DNA of 64,000 nucleotides from Dioszegia crocea (taxonomy: Eukaryota; Basidiomycota; Tremellomycetes; Tremellales; Bulleribasidiaceae), in the NCBI GenBank assembly GCA_001600615.1, contig BCKK01000001.1, positions 487,641 to 551,640 of the forward strand. Reading direction: 5' to 3'. A program made the translations under genes and the position numbers. Under the pieces are notes generated by a model. The model ran no database searches. It saw nothing but the letters and a program-made list of their open reading frames with translations, and had not been told where the DNA came from. The stretch's first letter is position 1, and every line of letters starts with the position of its first letter. This document shows positions 47,043-57,548 of the stretch, one piece after another.

Positions 47043-49080
47043 ATGGAAACTTTCGTCCCCGCCCTTTCGCCACTTTTGGTCTTTTCGCCCTGCAAGGACT
47101 GTGGAGATGGGTCTGCAGGATGGAAAAGCAGGAATGAAACTCTCAATGGGAGTGTCGGAAGATTGTCCATCAGTTTCAACTTCACCGGTGAGTGAAGGTC
47201 CGAGCTTGGCCAAAGCCCTCTTCGATGCTGACAAGCCAGGCACCGGTGTCGCGTTCGGCTTCGCCCAGCCCCTTCCCGAAGACTGGATCCACCGTCTCCT
47301 AGTCAATGATTCAGCACCGCCCTCGTCCGCCAGCTACACCCCCGCCAGCCTCACAAACCTCCCCATGGGGACTCACCGCTTCACACTCGACCTCTTCCCT
47401 CCCGCCGCTGATCCCTTTTCTCAGGCCACACCCTCTAACGCCAGTGTGACATTCACCGGCGCCACAGGATATCTCGGCACGATGCTTACTGCCTCGGCCA
47501 AGAATGTCACGGTGGACGATACAGCATGGCGGACCAACCAAGTTATCCTTAGTCCCGGATGGAATATGCTCGAGGGGGCAGGAGGGGGAGGGAGTAATTG
47601 GCTCAATACGACTCAGATGGATCAGGAGCGACCTGATGCTGGGAAGAATTGGGAGTCGTCTGTTTCGTGGACTGATCAAAGGGGGGCGAACAGTACGGTT
47701 GCATTTGCAGGGGAGGCGGTCTGGGTGTATGGGCCTACGGGGCCTGAAGGCGGTCGGTATGAGGTGTTTTTGGATGATAAGAGTGTTGGGATCTACAATT
47801 CGACTACAGCACAAAAGACGTGGGTTGTTTGCTGGTTGACAGCGCGGGAGTGCGACTGATATAATAGGTATGGCCAGATCCTATACCACACCTCTTCTCT
47901 CCCCTCAGGCAACCACAGTCTAATCCTACGGAATATGGACGCCGGCAGACGGCTTTACTTTGACCGTCTGGTAGCGACGTCCGGAATGTGAGTCCAAGAG
48001 CAAGCTGGTGAACCGTCCATACTGATTGAACAGGGGCGCAGCGTCGATCCGATCCATGACTACAAACACCGCTACTGCTGTCCCAACACCGTCTATGCCT
48101 GCCTCGACCGACAACTCGATTAAGAAGCTGAGCAGCGGAGCCCTGGCCGGTATAGCAGTCGGATCTATCGCCGGCGTCGTGTTATTGATCGGTGCGGTGT
48201 TATTCTTCCTGTGGAGGCGAGATATGAAGAGGAAGACGGCGAGGGAGCAGGAATACTCTTCAGAGAAGTACGACGATAGGGATCAAACTGTACGTTCCTG
48301 TCATCGTGCTCTATATTGAAATGTTGACTGATATCACAGTTCTTCAAATGGCCCAGATCCTCCACTCCACCATTCACACGGTTAGACGCCCCAGCGCCCT
48401 CTAGTCCCGGCTACTTCTCACGAGGTCTATTCAACTATCGGACATCTGGAACATGGTCCAAATCTCCTTCTACCGCCAGCAAGAATCAGTCATTCGTCCC
48501 CGGTATGCCCAGCACACCTCGGTCCAACCCATCAGGATCGTCAAACCTCCCCCACCCACCAACCGAAGATCGGTATGCGAGTTTCTTGAAGTTTAGTAAA
48601 TCGCCGGGGAAGGATCGGACTGCTCGACCGGCGATTTCTTCCCCTATCCCATTTGAGCGTCCGGACTTTACGTCGAAATACGACGCGAAGACGCAGGCAC
48701 AGGCACAAGCGGACGGAGATGGAAGGGCCGTTTCGCCTCTTGCTGAAATGCGTGCCAATGAGGCTGGACGGGGAGATGGGAGTTATCTACCACAGATACA
48801 GGAGACTGGGTCCATGTTCCAGCCTTCCTCAAGTGCGGGACCGGAGGTGACGAAGACCCAAGGATGGAGGCGGGCCAGTGTGGATACTATCGGAAAGATC
48901 CTAGGGGCGTATGGGAGTCCAAGTAGTAAGCTGTCGGTGTCTCAGGGTGGCGGAGCTGGTACAATTGGGATGGCGCGACTGGGTCAAGGGGGTAAGCATC
49001 GTGAGTCAGAAATACTGAGTCGCGCATAGGGAAGGGGTCAAAGCTGATCTCGATCAGCGGGTCAGGCTCATGCGTTCTGA
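47043..49080 (+). CDS. Single-pass membrane protein with two beta-sandwich-like ectodomain modules
   Basis: Exons 47043-47187, 47240-47819, 47868-47987, 48034-48289, 48340-49000, 49058-49080 give 594 residues. The extracellular half has two repeated modules with many N-x-S/T sequons; the second shows VTVDDTAWR, NSTVAFAGEAVWVYGPTGPEGGRYEVFLDD and GNHSLILRNMD, a pattern common in basidiomycete surface proteins with galactose-binding-like folds. A Thr/Ser stalk leads to a transmembrane helix (ALAGIAVGSIAGVVLLIGAV) with a basic stop-transfer (RRDMKRK) and a ~250-residue Ser/Pro-rich cytoplasmic tail. No convincing signal peptide follows ATG 47043, so an upstream leader exon may be missing. The last intron is inferred from gtgagt and CTGAT; without it the stop is 49029. 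Confidence 0.78.
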
Positions 49081-49767
49081 GCGCTCAAAGAGGCTGGGAG
49101 GGGGTCTGAGTTGTACTACTGGAACAGCAATCTTGAGGACAATGCTTCGTGTAGGCTGAGTTATAAGTGATTGATCATGATATCGTATTGGCCTGTTATC
49201 TTCGGGATCCAGTTCAATGATTGACGCCTCGAGACCACTTCATCTCCTCTTCCCCAGATCAGATGTTGCCACTGCTCACTCTGAAACATACGAACTGTCT
49301 GGATCACCTGAGAGTCTGAGACATGTCACATGTCTAGTGTTGTCCTCTGTATGCTTCGCTCATGATGTTCCCCCTTCGTGCCTGTATCATGTCTTGCAGC
49401 CTATCTCCTCGTCGTCAACAGAGTACTGAGGCATGGACTTCAATGCGAGATGGCCGACCGCACGAGTATTTTAAGGTTTGAGTTTGGGATCGGACCCAAC
49501 GCTTGGACTTTGTCAACTATCCTTTGGTGACAACAGTCGGCCAGAAAGCACCCAGGAGGTGTCCCCCTTCATCTATCTTGTTGACTACCGGTTGTTGTGT
49601 CTTCTCTGCTTCTTGTCGACTGTAGGAATATTACCCTGTTCGGCGCCCACAGGCCATTGTTATTGTCGCCATTCAATAACCGCAAAGGCAGGTTCCCTGT
49701 CACATCCTCGGTCCCATCTCACCGGTCACCCTTCGGCATCTATTGGAGCACATCTATCCCACACACT
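49081..49767. other. Intergenic region, 687 bp
   Basis: Promoter and leader of the RhoGAP gene. Open frames across it start without ATG or lack composition support. No TATA box or RNA gene recognised. Confidence 0.35.
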
Positions 49768-52700
49768 ATGCTGTCCACACTTCTACCCGCCCATATAGTG
49801 CAACACATCACCGCCAATCATTCCGCCACCTCCTCATCGCCTTCATCAATCAGCTCGGACCCATCGAAGAAGTCGGGCAGTCCATCCGGGAGGAAACAGA
49901 GCACACAGCCCACATCGAATAGCTCGGGCCCAGTTGGCCTATCCAAGATCCTCGTCAACGGTGTGCCTGCCAGAGATAGCGTGGGCAGCGTGGAGGAGTT
50001 TCTGCCGGATGGGATGGGCGTCAGGGAGGCTTTGGCGAGGTGTGAAGATCCGACGCTGGGTTGGAGCTTGCAATTCTGGATCACAATTGCGGATCCTGTG
50101 GTAAGTTGTCTTCCCGGTGTATGGAATAAAGCTGATAATCTAGACCCAACACGTCTTCTTCGCTTGTCCAGCAACAGGTGAGCCCTGCAGGACACGGTAG
50201 CTTGTCTGGCGCAACAAGTCGAGCTGATTTGCACAGGTCAGACCAGTTGGGTCCCGCCACAAGGAGTCTTCATCGTCCCTCGCCAGCCCGAAGGTGAATG
50301 GTGGGAGTTGGCCGATAAGACTCGAAACAACAGATCTTACTTCTACAACACCCTCACAAAAGATACACAGTGGACACGGCCGGGAGAGAACCAATTCGTC
50401 ATACCTCTTGGTCTGATACAGGTGCGTTCGAGCAGCTCGTTTCGTGCAACTTCCGGCTGGAGCTGATTAATGTAGAGCAGTGCCTCGCCAGAGAGGCACG
50501 AGAGGCGTAGCCGATACGTCTCTGCCAGCTCGGCAGTCCATCTCAAGCCTAATGACCCGTCATCCCCTCTTGTCCGAGGGAGACATCAGTCCGACCCTCC
50601 TAATTCATCCGTTGGGACTTTCGGACCCTTACCACCCCCTATGCCCAGACGCGAGATCTTCGGCGCAACCGACTCAGGCTCGACACCCCTTCGGATCGCT
50701 GCGCGCAACTCTGAGCCCGGTCGGGACTCCCCATCGACTCCTAACTCTATGGTTTCGCACACTGGAGCGGATCAGCTGTCACCGCTATCCCCTACGCCAA
50801 GGACACCAGCGAGTCCACTTTCGCGTAGCCGTAATGCTCATACCTTGTCCATCGTCGGTGAAGGAGAGGAGGATACAGGTCCGGGCTCAAACGAATCTGA
50901 AAGTGGTAATGAGGCGGATCAGTCGATTATCTCGGGCAGGACCGGCCATACGGCTCACTCGGAACGGACGGTCAGAACACTGAGAGCTGGTGAGACCAAG
51001 TTTGAGGAGAAGAGAGAGACGGGTATAAGATTCTTGGGAAGTTGGGGGAAGCAAGGGAGGAAGACGTCTTCTACTGGAAGTATGTCGGATCGAAAAGGGG
51101 GGAATTGTGAGTGTAGCTTTGATTGTTACTCTCCGACACTTGAGGCGGGCTGACCTGTCTAGTACCTGCTATGCTCCCTGCGCCTTGGCTCAAACGAAAC
51201 GGCTCGTCCATCTCGGTTGGTATTTCCTCACCGATAGGCTGGCCAATGAACCACCATGAAAACCACTCGGTACCCATCCTGCCTCTCGGAAAACCACACG
51301 CTCCCATTCCCGTCAGATCTACTGTACGGACCAAGCGCCTTTCGACAGGTATCCACCCTATACCCCCCTCCTCCATCTCTGCCGAGATACAGCATACCCA
51401 GGGGGTCGACTTTGCCTCGACGTATTTTGCAACTCGGCGCTCGGGGCTCTTGTGGCAAAAGATACCAATCGACAAGGTTCTAGAGTGGCAAAAGCAGCCA
51501 ATCTCTGCTCCGTTGCTGAACGGCTCAAAGGGGTCAGCGGCAAAGGAGGCGGTGATGTGCTTCAAGGTCGTTCAGCGGACGATGGGCGAGAGAGACCGGC
51601 CGGTCGAGGGTGTCAAGGTGTCAATACGGTCCTCTGCGAGTCTACCAGATATGGCCGGGATGGTGGCAGATTATGCGGCTGTGGGAGGTGTGAGGTTGGC
51701 CGATCGGAAAGAAAAGGTCAATGGCGGAGGGCGGGGTCACAAGATGGTAGTTCTGGAGGAGATTCAATGGATGGTTCAGACCTGTGTGGCCAGGGCGGAA
51801 TTGAAGGATGAGGTGTTTTGTCAAGTCATCAAGCAGGTTACTAGAAACCCGAATCCGTGAGTTCTACTTGTTCATACCGGAAGGTATAAGCTGAGCAAAT
51901 AGCGAGGCGGTTGTGCTTGGCTTCCAGCTAGCGTCGGTCCTTGCGACCGCTTTCCCGCCAGGCCCAAATTTCCAGCCTTTCGTTCGACAATTCCTACAAT
52001 CTCATTTGGATTCCGAGACGGAGACTATCGCCAAGATGGCCCGGTGTAAGTCAATGCTTTGGCCACTTGTCCTTTTCTTACTGACACCTCAGATGCGTTG
52101 ACGAAATTAACCACTACGGCAACTCGGAACGGCCGAGGACGAGCTCTTACGATCGGCGAGATTGAGCATGCCTCAGACGCTGCGTTTTACCCTTCGGTAT
52201 ATGGCGAATCACTCACCAAGATTATGCGAGATCAATCGACTTCACATCCGCAGGATAAGGTGCCTGTGATTCTCCCTTTCCTCGCTCGAGCGATATTACA
52301 ATCGGGAGGATTGAAGGCAGAGGGGATTTTCAGGATTCCGGGAGATGGAGATATTGTATCGGAGATCAAGTCAAGGATGGATCGAGGTCACTATCAATTT
52401 GTAAGTTCCGGTAGAGATGTTAAGGGGCATTGGGAGACAGCACTGATCATCCAGGCCGGGATTGTCGATCCTCACATTGCGGCATCGCTATTCAAACTTT
52501 GGCTTCGAGAGCTTGAAGAACCCCTCATCCCTTCGGACCTATACAACAAGGCACTCGCGTCTTCAAGCTCTTCCGACCCTACAAGAGCTATCGCCTTTGT
52601 TCGCCATTTACCAATGTACAATCGCCGTGTACTGCTCTTTGTCATTGCGTTTTTCCAGCTGTTTTGTAAGGAGGAAGTGATGGCTGTAACCAAGATGACG

Positions 52701-52933
52701 CCACATAATCTGGGTAAGTTTCTTTGTCATTGCGCATTGGTTGAAGATGAAAGCTGACGACACTTTTTCCAGCTCTTGTTCTCGCTCCCAATATCCTACG
52801 AACCACAAGCGACTCAATCGTCGTAGTCTTCAACAACTCAGGATTCGAAAGTCGCTTCGTCCTCCTTTTACTACAATACCTCAATGTCGAAGAGCTCGAC
52901 AAGGAGTATACACCCATCATCGACGTCATATGA
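49768..52933 (+). CDS. WW-MyTH4-RhoGAP protein
   Basis: Nine exons (49768-50100, 50144-50177, 50237-50421, 50476-51106, 51163-51856, 51903-52045, 52093-52400, 52455-52713, 52773-52933) encode 915 residues. A WW domain lies at ~138-170 (WWELADKTRNNRSYFYN … QWTRP), preceded by a partial first WW-like element (FFACPATGQTSWVPP). A Ser/Pro-rich linker follows. The MyTH4 domain spans ~480-670 (LLWQKIPIDKVLEWQ, MVQTCVARAELKDEVFCQVIKQVTRNPNP). The RhoGAP domain spans ~690-910, with the arginine finger in AEGIFRIPGD and the later LALVLAPNILRT. This order matches ARHGAP39/Vilse-type proteins of animals and their fungal relatives, which accelerate GTP hydrolysis by Rho/Rac/Cdc42 at the cortex or on microtubules. 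The start is the first in-frame ATG. Confidence 0.9.
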
Positions 52934-54517
52934 GCCACTGTGGCGACCCAGCCACTGACAAGCGTCGGAGGGCCTACCTCTTTCTCGGCGAGTCCGAATA
53001 CGTAGCGGAAGGGCTGGAGCTTTGGGAAGGGAGACTGGGGGTCAATCTTTGTTTCCAATTGAAATATCGTGGATACAAAAATATTGCTAGGACATCGCGA
53101 TGCATCTCACTCTTTTCGGGACGGGAATCTTAAGCTCTCTTCAAGGGTCAGACAGTACTTCTAATCGTCCCTTGATCACCTGAGCAGAGCGCTCTCGCCC
53201 ATCGCTCTACCGCAAGATTGATGTTTTTCTTGGTCGTTCCCGTTCCATATCAGTGTTGAGACTGTGAGCTTGCTTGTAGGTCAATCCGAATCGTATCAAT
53301 TGGAAGTTGTATGCGTCCGACATCCGTGATGCAGGGCCGAGGAGCTACTGGTGACTCCGCACCAAGTCCAACAGTTTAGAGAGGAGGTTGGACGGCCTCG
53401 TCGACTGGCTTTTGCTTGCCTCACAGCAGTGACACTGCCACGCCAGATAATCGTGGACGCTGAGTCCTCCAGATAGCTCAGTGGAAGCGATAACTTACAC
53501 TGGATATCGAATCGGGCCTGGCTACAGGCGACTGTCAATATCAAAGTCCACATTGGCCTTGTCCCAGACCGATCTTCTCTGACCTGGTGCTCCCTTTCAG
53601 CCTCGAGCTTGTTGTTAAAGATACAGTTCTCATCGCTCCGTCTCACCCGCAACCTCTCCCCCAATTGGCAAGTCTATGATCTATGAAATACATCTGACAG
53701 CACCCCACCAATCATGTTGCAAGTCATTTGCCACCCAAAGACGGACAGGCTCTACGTAAGTGTCGTACGGACAAGCTTCCGCCTCGGCCATCTTTGTCCG
53801 GGCCAGGGAGGGGAGGGGGTACGAATACGGGGACCAACCATACAGATTCACACGCGCTCTTATACGTACATACGGTAAATACGCGTATACGCTCACAATG
53901 ACCCAGTCATACCCTCCCCAGCACTGCTGTAGTCTGAAGGAAGTGTCGTAGTCCACTGCCGAATCCGAGATCCCAGACCCAGATCTGAAACCGGTGCCAC
54001 AATAGGCGATTCCCCACTTCCCCTGACCGGCCTGACCCTTGACCCTATCCGTCTTCCCTCCCCAGTTCCCAGCTCGCTCCTCTAAGCGCAGTCCCAAGAC
54101 ACATCAAATTCCGTTCCGTACGTACTCTTTCGGTGCGGCGCTCCCTTATAATGCAAAGAGCGAAGTACTGATTGGATAAGGTAAACATCACTCTAAGAAA
54201 CTCTCCGCTCGGACCCTTCCACACCCATTCAGTGTGCCACTCTTAGCGCTTCGTCCGTCACTATACGATAGGGTGCCCAGATCGGGAATCGTCTACATCT
54301 CGTCCGCGATCCGACAGCCCACCGGGGTCCTTTCGCCGAATCACACGCGCACAGCCTCCCCCGTCCTTTCCCCAATAGCCTTGCGCTACAACCAGTGCCA
54401 GTCTTCCCCATTCTCGTTGCGCCCACTGCCCACTATCACTCGCACAAATTCGTTTGTGCACCAATACCAATATCCTGAATCAATCCTCCTCGGTTATTTC
54501 ATCATTGCAGTGAGACC
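52934..54517. other. Gene-poor interval, 1.58 kb
   Basis: No gene could be supported. It contains a minus-strand pair of open frames (53296-53664 and 53681-54097) with one possible GTAAGT…CTCAG intron at about 53503-53463 but no ATG-led model of convincing composition, and a plus-strand A-box-like TAGCTCAGTGG at 53474 without a matching tRNA fold. The last ~300 bp are C-rich and probably the promoter and leader of the next gene. Confidence 0.4.
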
Positions 54518-56838
54518 ATGCCGATATCCGCTACTACCAACACGAAACAATCCACCGCTGACGCGCTGTCACCACCCTCGCTTAATCTCCCCACTACCAA
54601 ACCCACTTCTAGAAGCAGCATGAACGGTACCAACGACCCTTCCTCCCGTCCCCGAAGTCCCGCCGTCGGAGTTGCTAGACCGCGATCTGGCAGTGCGCGT
54701 ACGTCGATGGGACCAGCGGATGGCTCTGCGTCCGAAACGGCTGGAAAGAGTGCGAAAGTGAAGAAGCCCAAGAAGCGGGGGTGGAAGGGCTGGGCGATGC
54801 AAGAGCTGGACGAATTTGGCAATGTGATTGAGGAGAGGTTGAGGAATGAGACGCCGCCGAGGGAATTGTCAGCGGAAGAGAAGGCGCTTGCGGATGCCGC
54901 ATTTGCTGCTGTTGTTGATGCGGAGGAAGTGGAGAGGGAGCGACAGGAGCTTGAGCTTGAGCAGCATCAGAATGAATTGGGCGGGGGTAGTTTCAACAAC
55001 AGCCGAGGTGAGTTCTGGGTTGTGGTGTGGTACATGTGGACTAAGCTGATACTTCCCTCCTCTTCTTGGTCCTTCCCGTCATCCCTCTCATATGCTGTGC
55101 TCCACATTCTTGCCATGTCTCAGAAGCTTCGGCATCGCGCACCGCCCCGTCCGACCCGGCAAGTAAAGCAGGCACGGGCGCGGCCAGGTCCCCGCGAAGT
55201 TCCTCTCTCCAGCCATCTTCGGCGCGCTTGGACACCACCACCGGACCCAAGCCAACTCGTGAGTCATGTCTCACCTTTAACCCGGAATAGCTTAGCACAT
55301 TTTCGCCACTTGCCTCTTTCTTTCGCACATATCCCTTCGTATTCTTGTACTCCCTTAGTCATCCCCATCTTGTCTCGTTCTTGTGCATGATCATCGCTGA
55401 CACTCCTTTCTTCACCTCTCCTACCTACACATTTCACACAACCCCGCTGTCATGTCTTCACTACGTCGCTCCCTCCGCGCTCTCCCCTCCGACATCTCTG
55501 TACGGTATGGCCACCGCCCCCTCCCCGAAACTTTGATACATCCACCGATACCACTTTCATCCCCTCCTCATCGTGCTCGACGAACATCTGCACGCTCGTC
55601 TCCTCTCTCCCCATCTCCATCTTCCCCACCTCCAGTCATCCTTCCAGCCGGAACAGCCACCAAAGCCCACGGGCGTGCGGCGGACAAAGACAGCGACAAG
55701 GACAAGGCTCCGCCGAAGAAACGACGGAAGACTTCCCTCAGCATGACGCCTCAACCCACTGGTAACGACTCCCGAGCGACCTCCTCAGCCCCCCGCACTG
55801 CCCCGACCAACGGTAAAGGCAAGGCTCGAGCGTCTTTGCCCAGTGCCCTCAACCTCACTGCTCGTCAGCAGGGTAATCAGGCGAAAGCTGCCGCTACGCT
55901 TCTGGCGCGCGAAGCAAAGGAGGCTAAAGATGCTTCGTCGGCCAGCGCGACCCCTTATGTCATTGAGGACGATGCGCCGTTGCCGAAAGTACCGCGGAAG
56001 GGTATGGGTGATGGGCAGCCCCAGCCACCAGAGAGTGATCTCAGGACGGAGGCGGCATTCATCCTGGAATCGGCGGAGGCGAAGCGTCAGGAAAAGATGA
56101 AGAAGAAGGCGGAGGAGGCGGGAGGACCAAATGGTCGGCCTGCCTCTCCGCCGCTCACTGGGGGAGAAGAGGATGAGCCGATGCAGCATGACGCCACCAT
56201 CAATGGGAACGGAGATCACACAACTGCGTACCAAACGCCCGCCCTGACTGGTCATACCAACGGCTTCCCCGGTTCGGCGGTAGCGTCCGGTTCCGGTTCT
56301 GGCTCTGGACCAGCACTGTCTTACCGCCGTCAAGCAGAACCCACGACCGAAGAAGAATTCAACACAACATATCTGGCGCTTTTGGAAGGCTACACGGAAC
56401 AACAAAATCACACAATGCCTCAATTCATAGACGACCCAAAGCCTCCGAGGTTCCACCCGGGCCAAAAAGATACACTGGTTCTTGTACCGCCGGTACGGAC
56501 TAGGGACAAGAACGAACGGGCGAATCGCGAGGGTTTTGACACGCAGTTTACGAAAGAGGCAGAGGCGGACATTGTTGGTCTGTTGGAGAAAGTTGGTGTG
56601 AGTCCTAGACACCGTCGCTCTTTCACAACGTCCGGATAAAGCTGATTTACAGGAAAATATGAGAAGCGTAGTTGACCATCACTACAAGCTCAACGCTCCC
56701 CTCCGAGAGGCGTTCATTGAACGTTTTGGTCGCGAATTCGCAATTTTCGGCACCCAGATCAGCAGCAACGGGGAGGCGGCCCTGCCACCAGCTCCAGAGG
56801 AATATGAGGAGGCTGACTTCGGCGGACGAATGGCATGA
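54518..56838 (+). CDS. Unrecognised Ala/Ser-rich nuclear-looking protein
   Basis: Preferred model: exons 54518-55007, 55124-55258, 55636-56597, 56653-56838, 590 residues. The N-terminus has basic patches (KVKKPKKRGWKGW) then a charged helix (PRELSAEEKALADAAFAAVVDAEEVE); the middle has APPKKRRKTS, a classical nuclear signal, and Ala/Lys/Glu helices; the C-terminus is the most protein-like (EEFNTTYLALLEGYTEQQN, PPRFHPGQKDTLVLVPPVRT, MRSVVDHHYKLNAPLREAFIERFG). Function not recognised. The 377 nt intron 2 is unusual: strong gtgagt donor, matching phase, and about 250 bases without any AG between its CTGAC (~55397) and the acceptor. The alternative is two genes, the second starting at ATG 55452 (MSSLRRSLRAL…), in the same frame. 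Confidence 0.6.
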
Positions 56839-57548
56839 GCGCGGTCAGGGGTACGTTCCCGACCTCTTCACCGTCTGTTTTGCTGATCTGGAAGCGAGCT
56901 AGTGGCAACCCTTTCTGTCAGCCGATGCGCCCGCTGTCCCGACCTCTGCCAGAGCAATGGTGACGGGGTTCGGCCGAGAAATGTGTAGCGTCTCTCCTCA
57001 TATCGAGGGGTGTATTGTGGGCGGTAGGAAGGAAGGCAGAGTACCAGGCGAAAAGTCAAAGGTGTACATTTTCAGAATCGGCTTTTTGGGTTGGGCTTGT
57101 GTTGTAACGATGAAACCAAACCGACCGCAGGGGATAGTAGAAGTGCCGGACCTCCATGCTCTAGAGGCGAGAGATGGCTTCATGTCATGAGGGCAGTGCG
57201 GGTCTGGTGCCACTCCTCTCAGTGGCGGGATAAAAATGATGAAACGCCGGTGGCGAGGAAAAGCTACTAGTGGCTTCCCCGCATCATCTTCTGGCTGGGT
57301 CCATGTTCAAAATATCCATTGGCTTGTGTGTCCGCTGTGTACTGCTTGCTTCTGTCTCGACTTACCCTCCTCTCCTCTTCCCCCCTTAGTCTGCTGTAGC
57401 CGGAACATCGCCATCCGTCCGTCATTCACATTCTGAATGTCCCTGTTCAATAACTCATAAACGACCCCGACAAACGCCCCTTCGCCCATCCTCCTTCCCT
57501 CCTTCCTCCCTCCGCCTGGCGGCTTCCATAACGTTTCTCTAGCCTATT
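56839..57548. other. Intergenic region, 710 bp
   Basis: 3' UTR of the previous gene and promoter/leader of the nucleoporin gene; the last 100 bp are strongly pyrimidine-rich (57475-57535). No other gene supported. Confidence 0.35.

Noticed and set aside
49597..49767. N-terminal extension of the RhoGAP frame
   Set aside because: The frame is open upstream but has no ATG before 49768; the composition looks like a leader.
53470..53545. tRNA-like segment with TAGCTCAGTGG and a TCGAATC element
   Set aside because: No acceptor stem or anticodon stem can be paired around it, so the A-box and B-box resemblance is probably chance.
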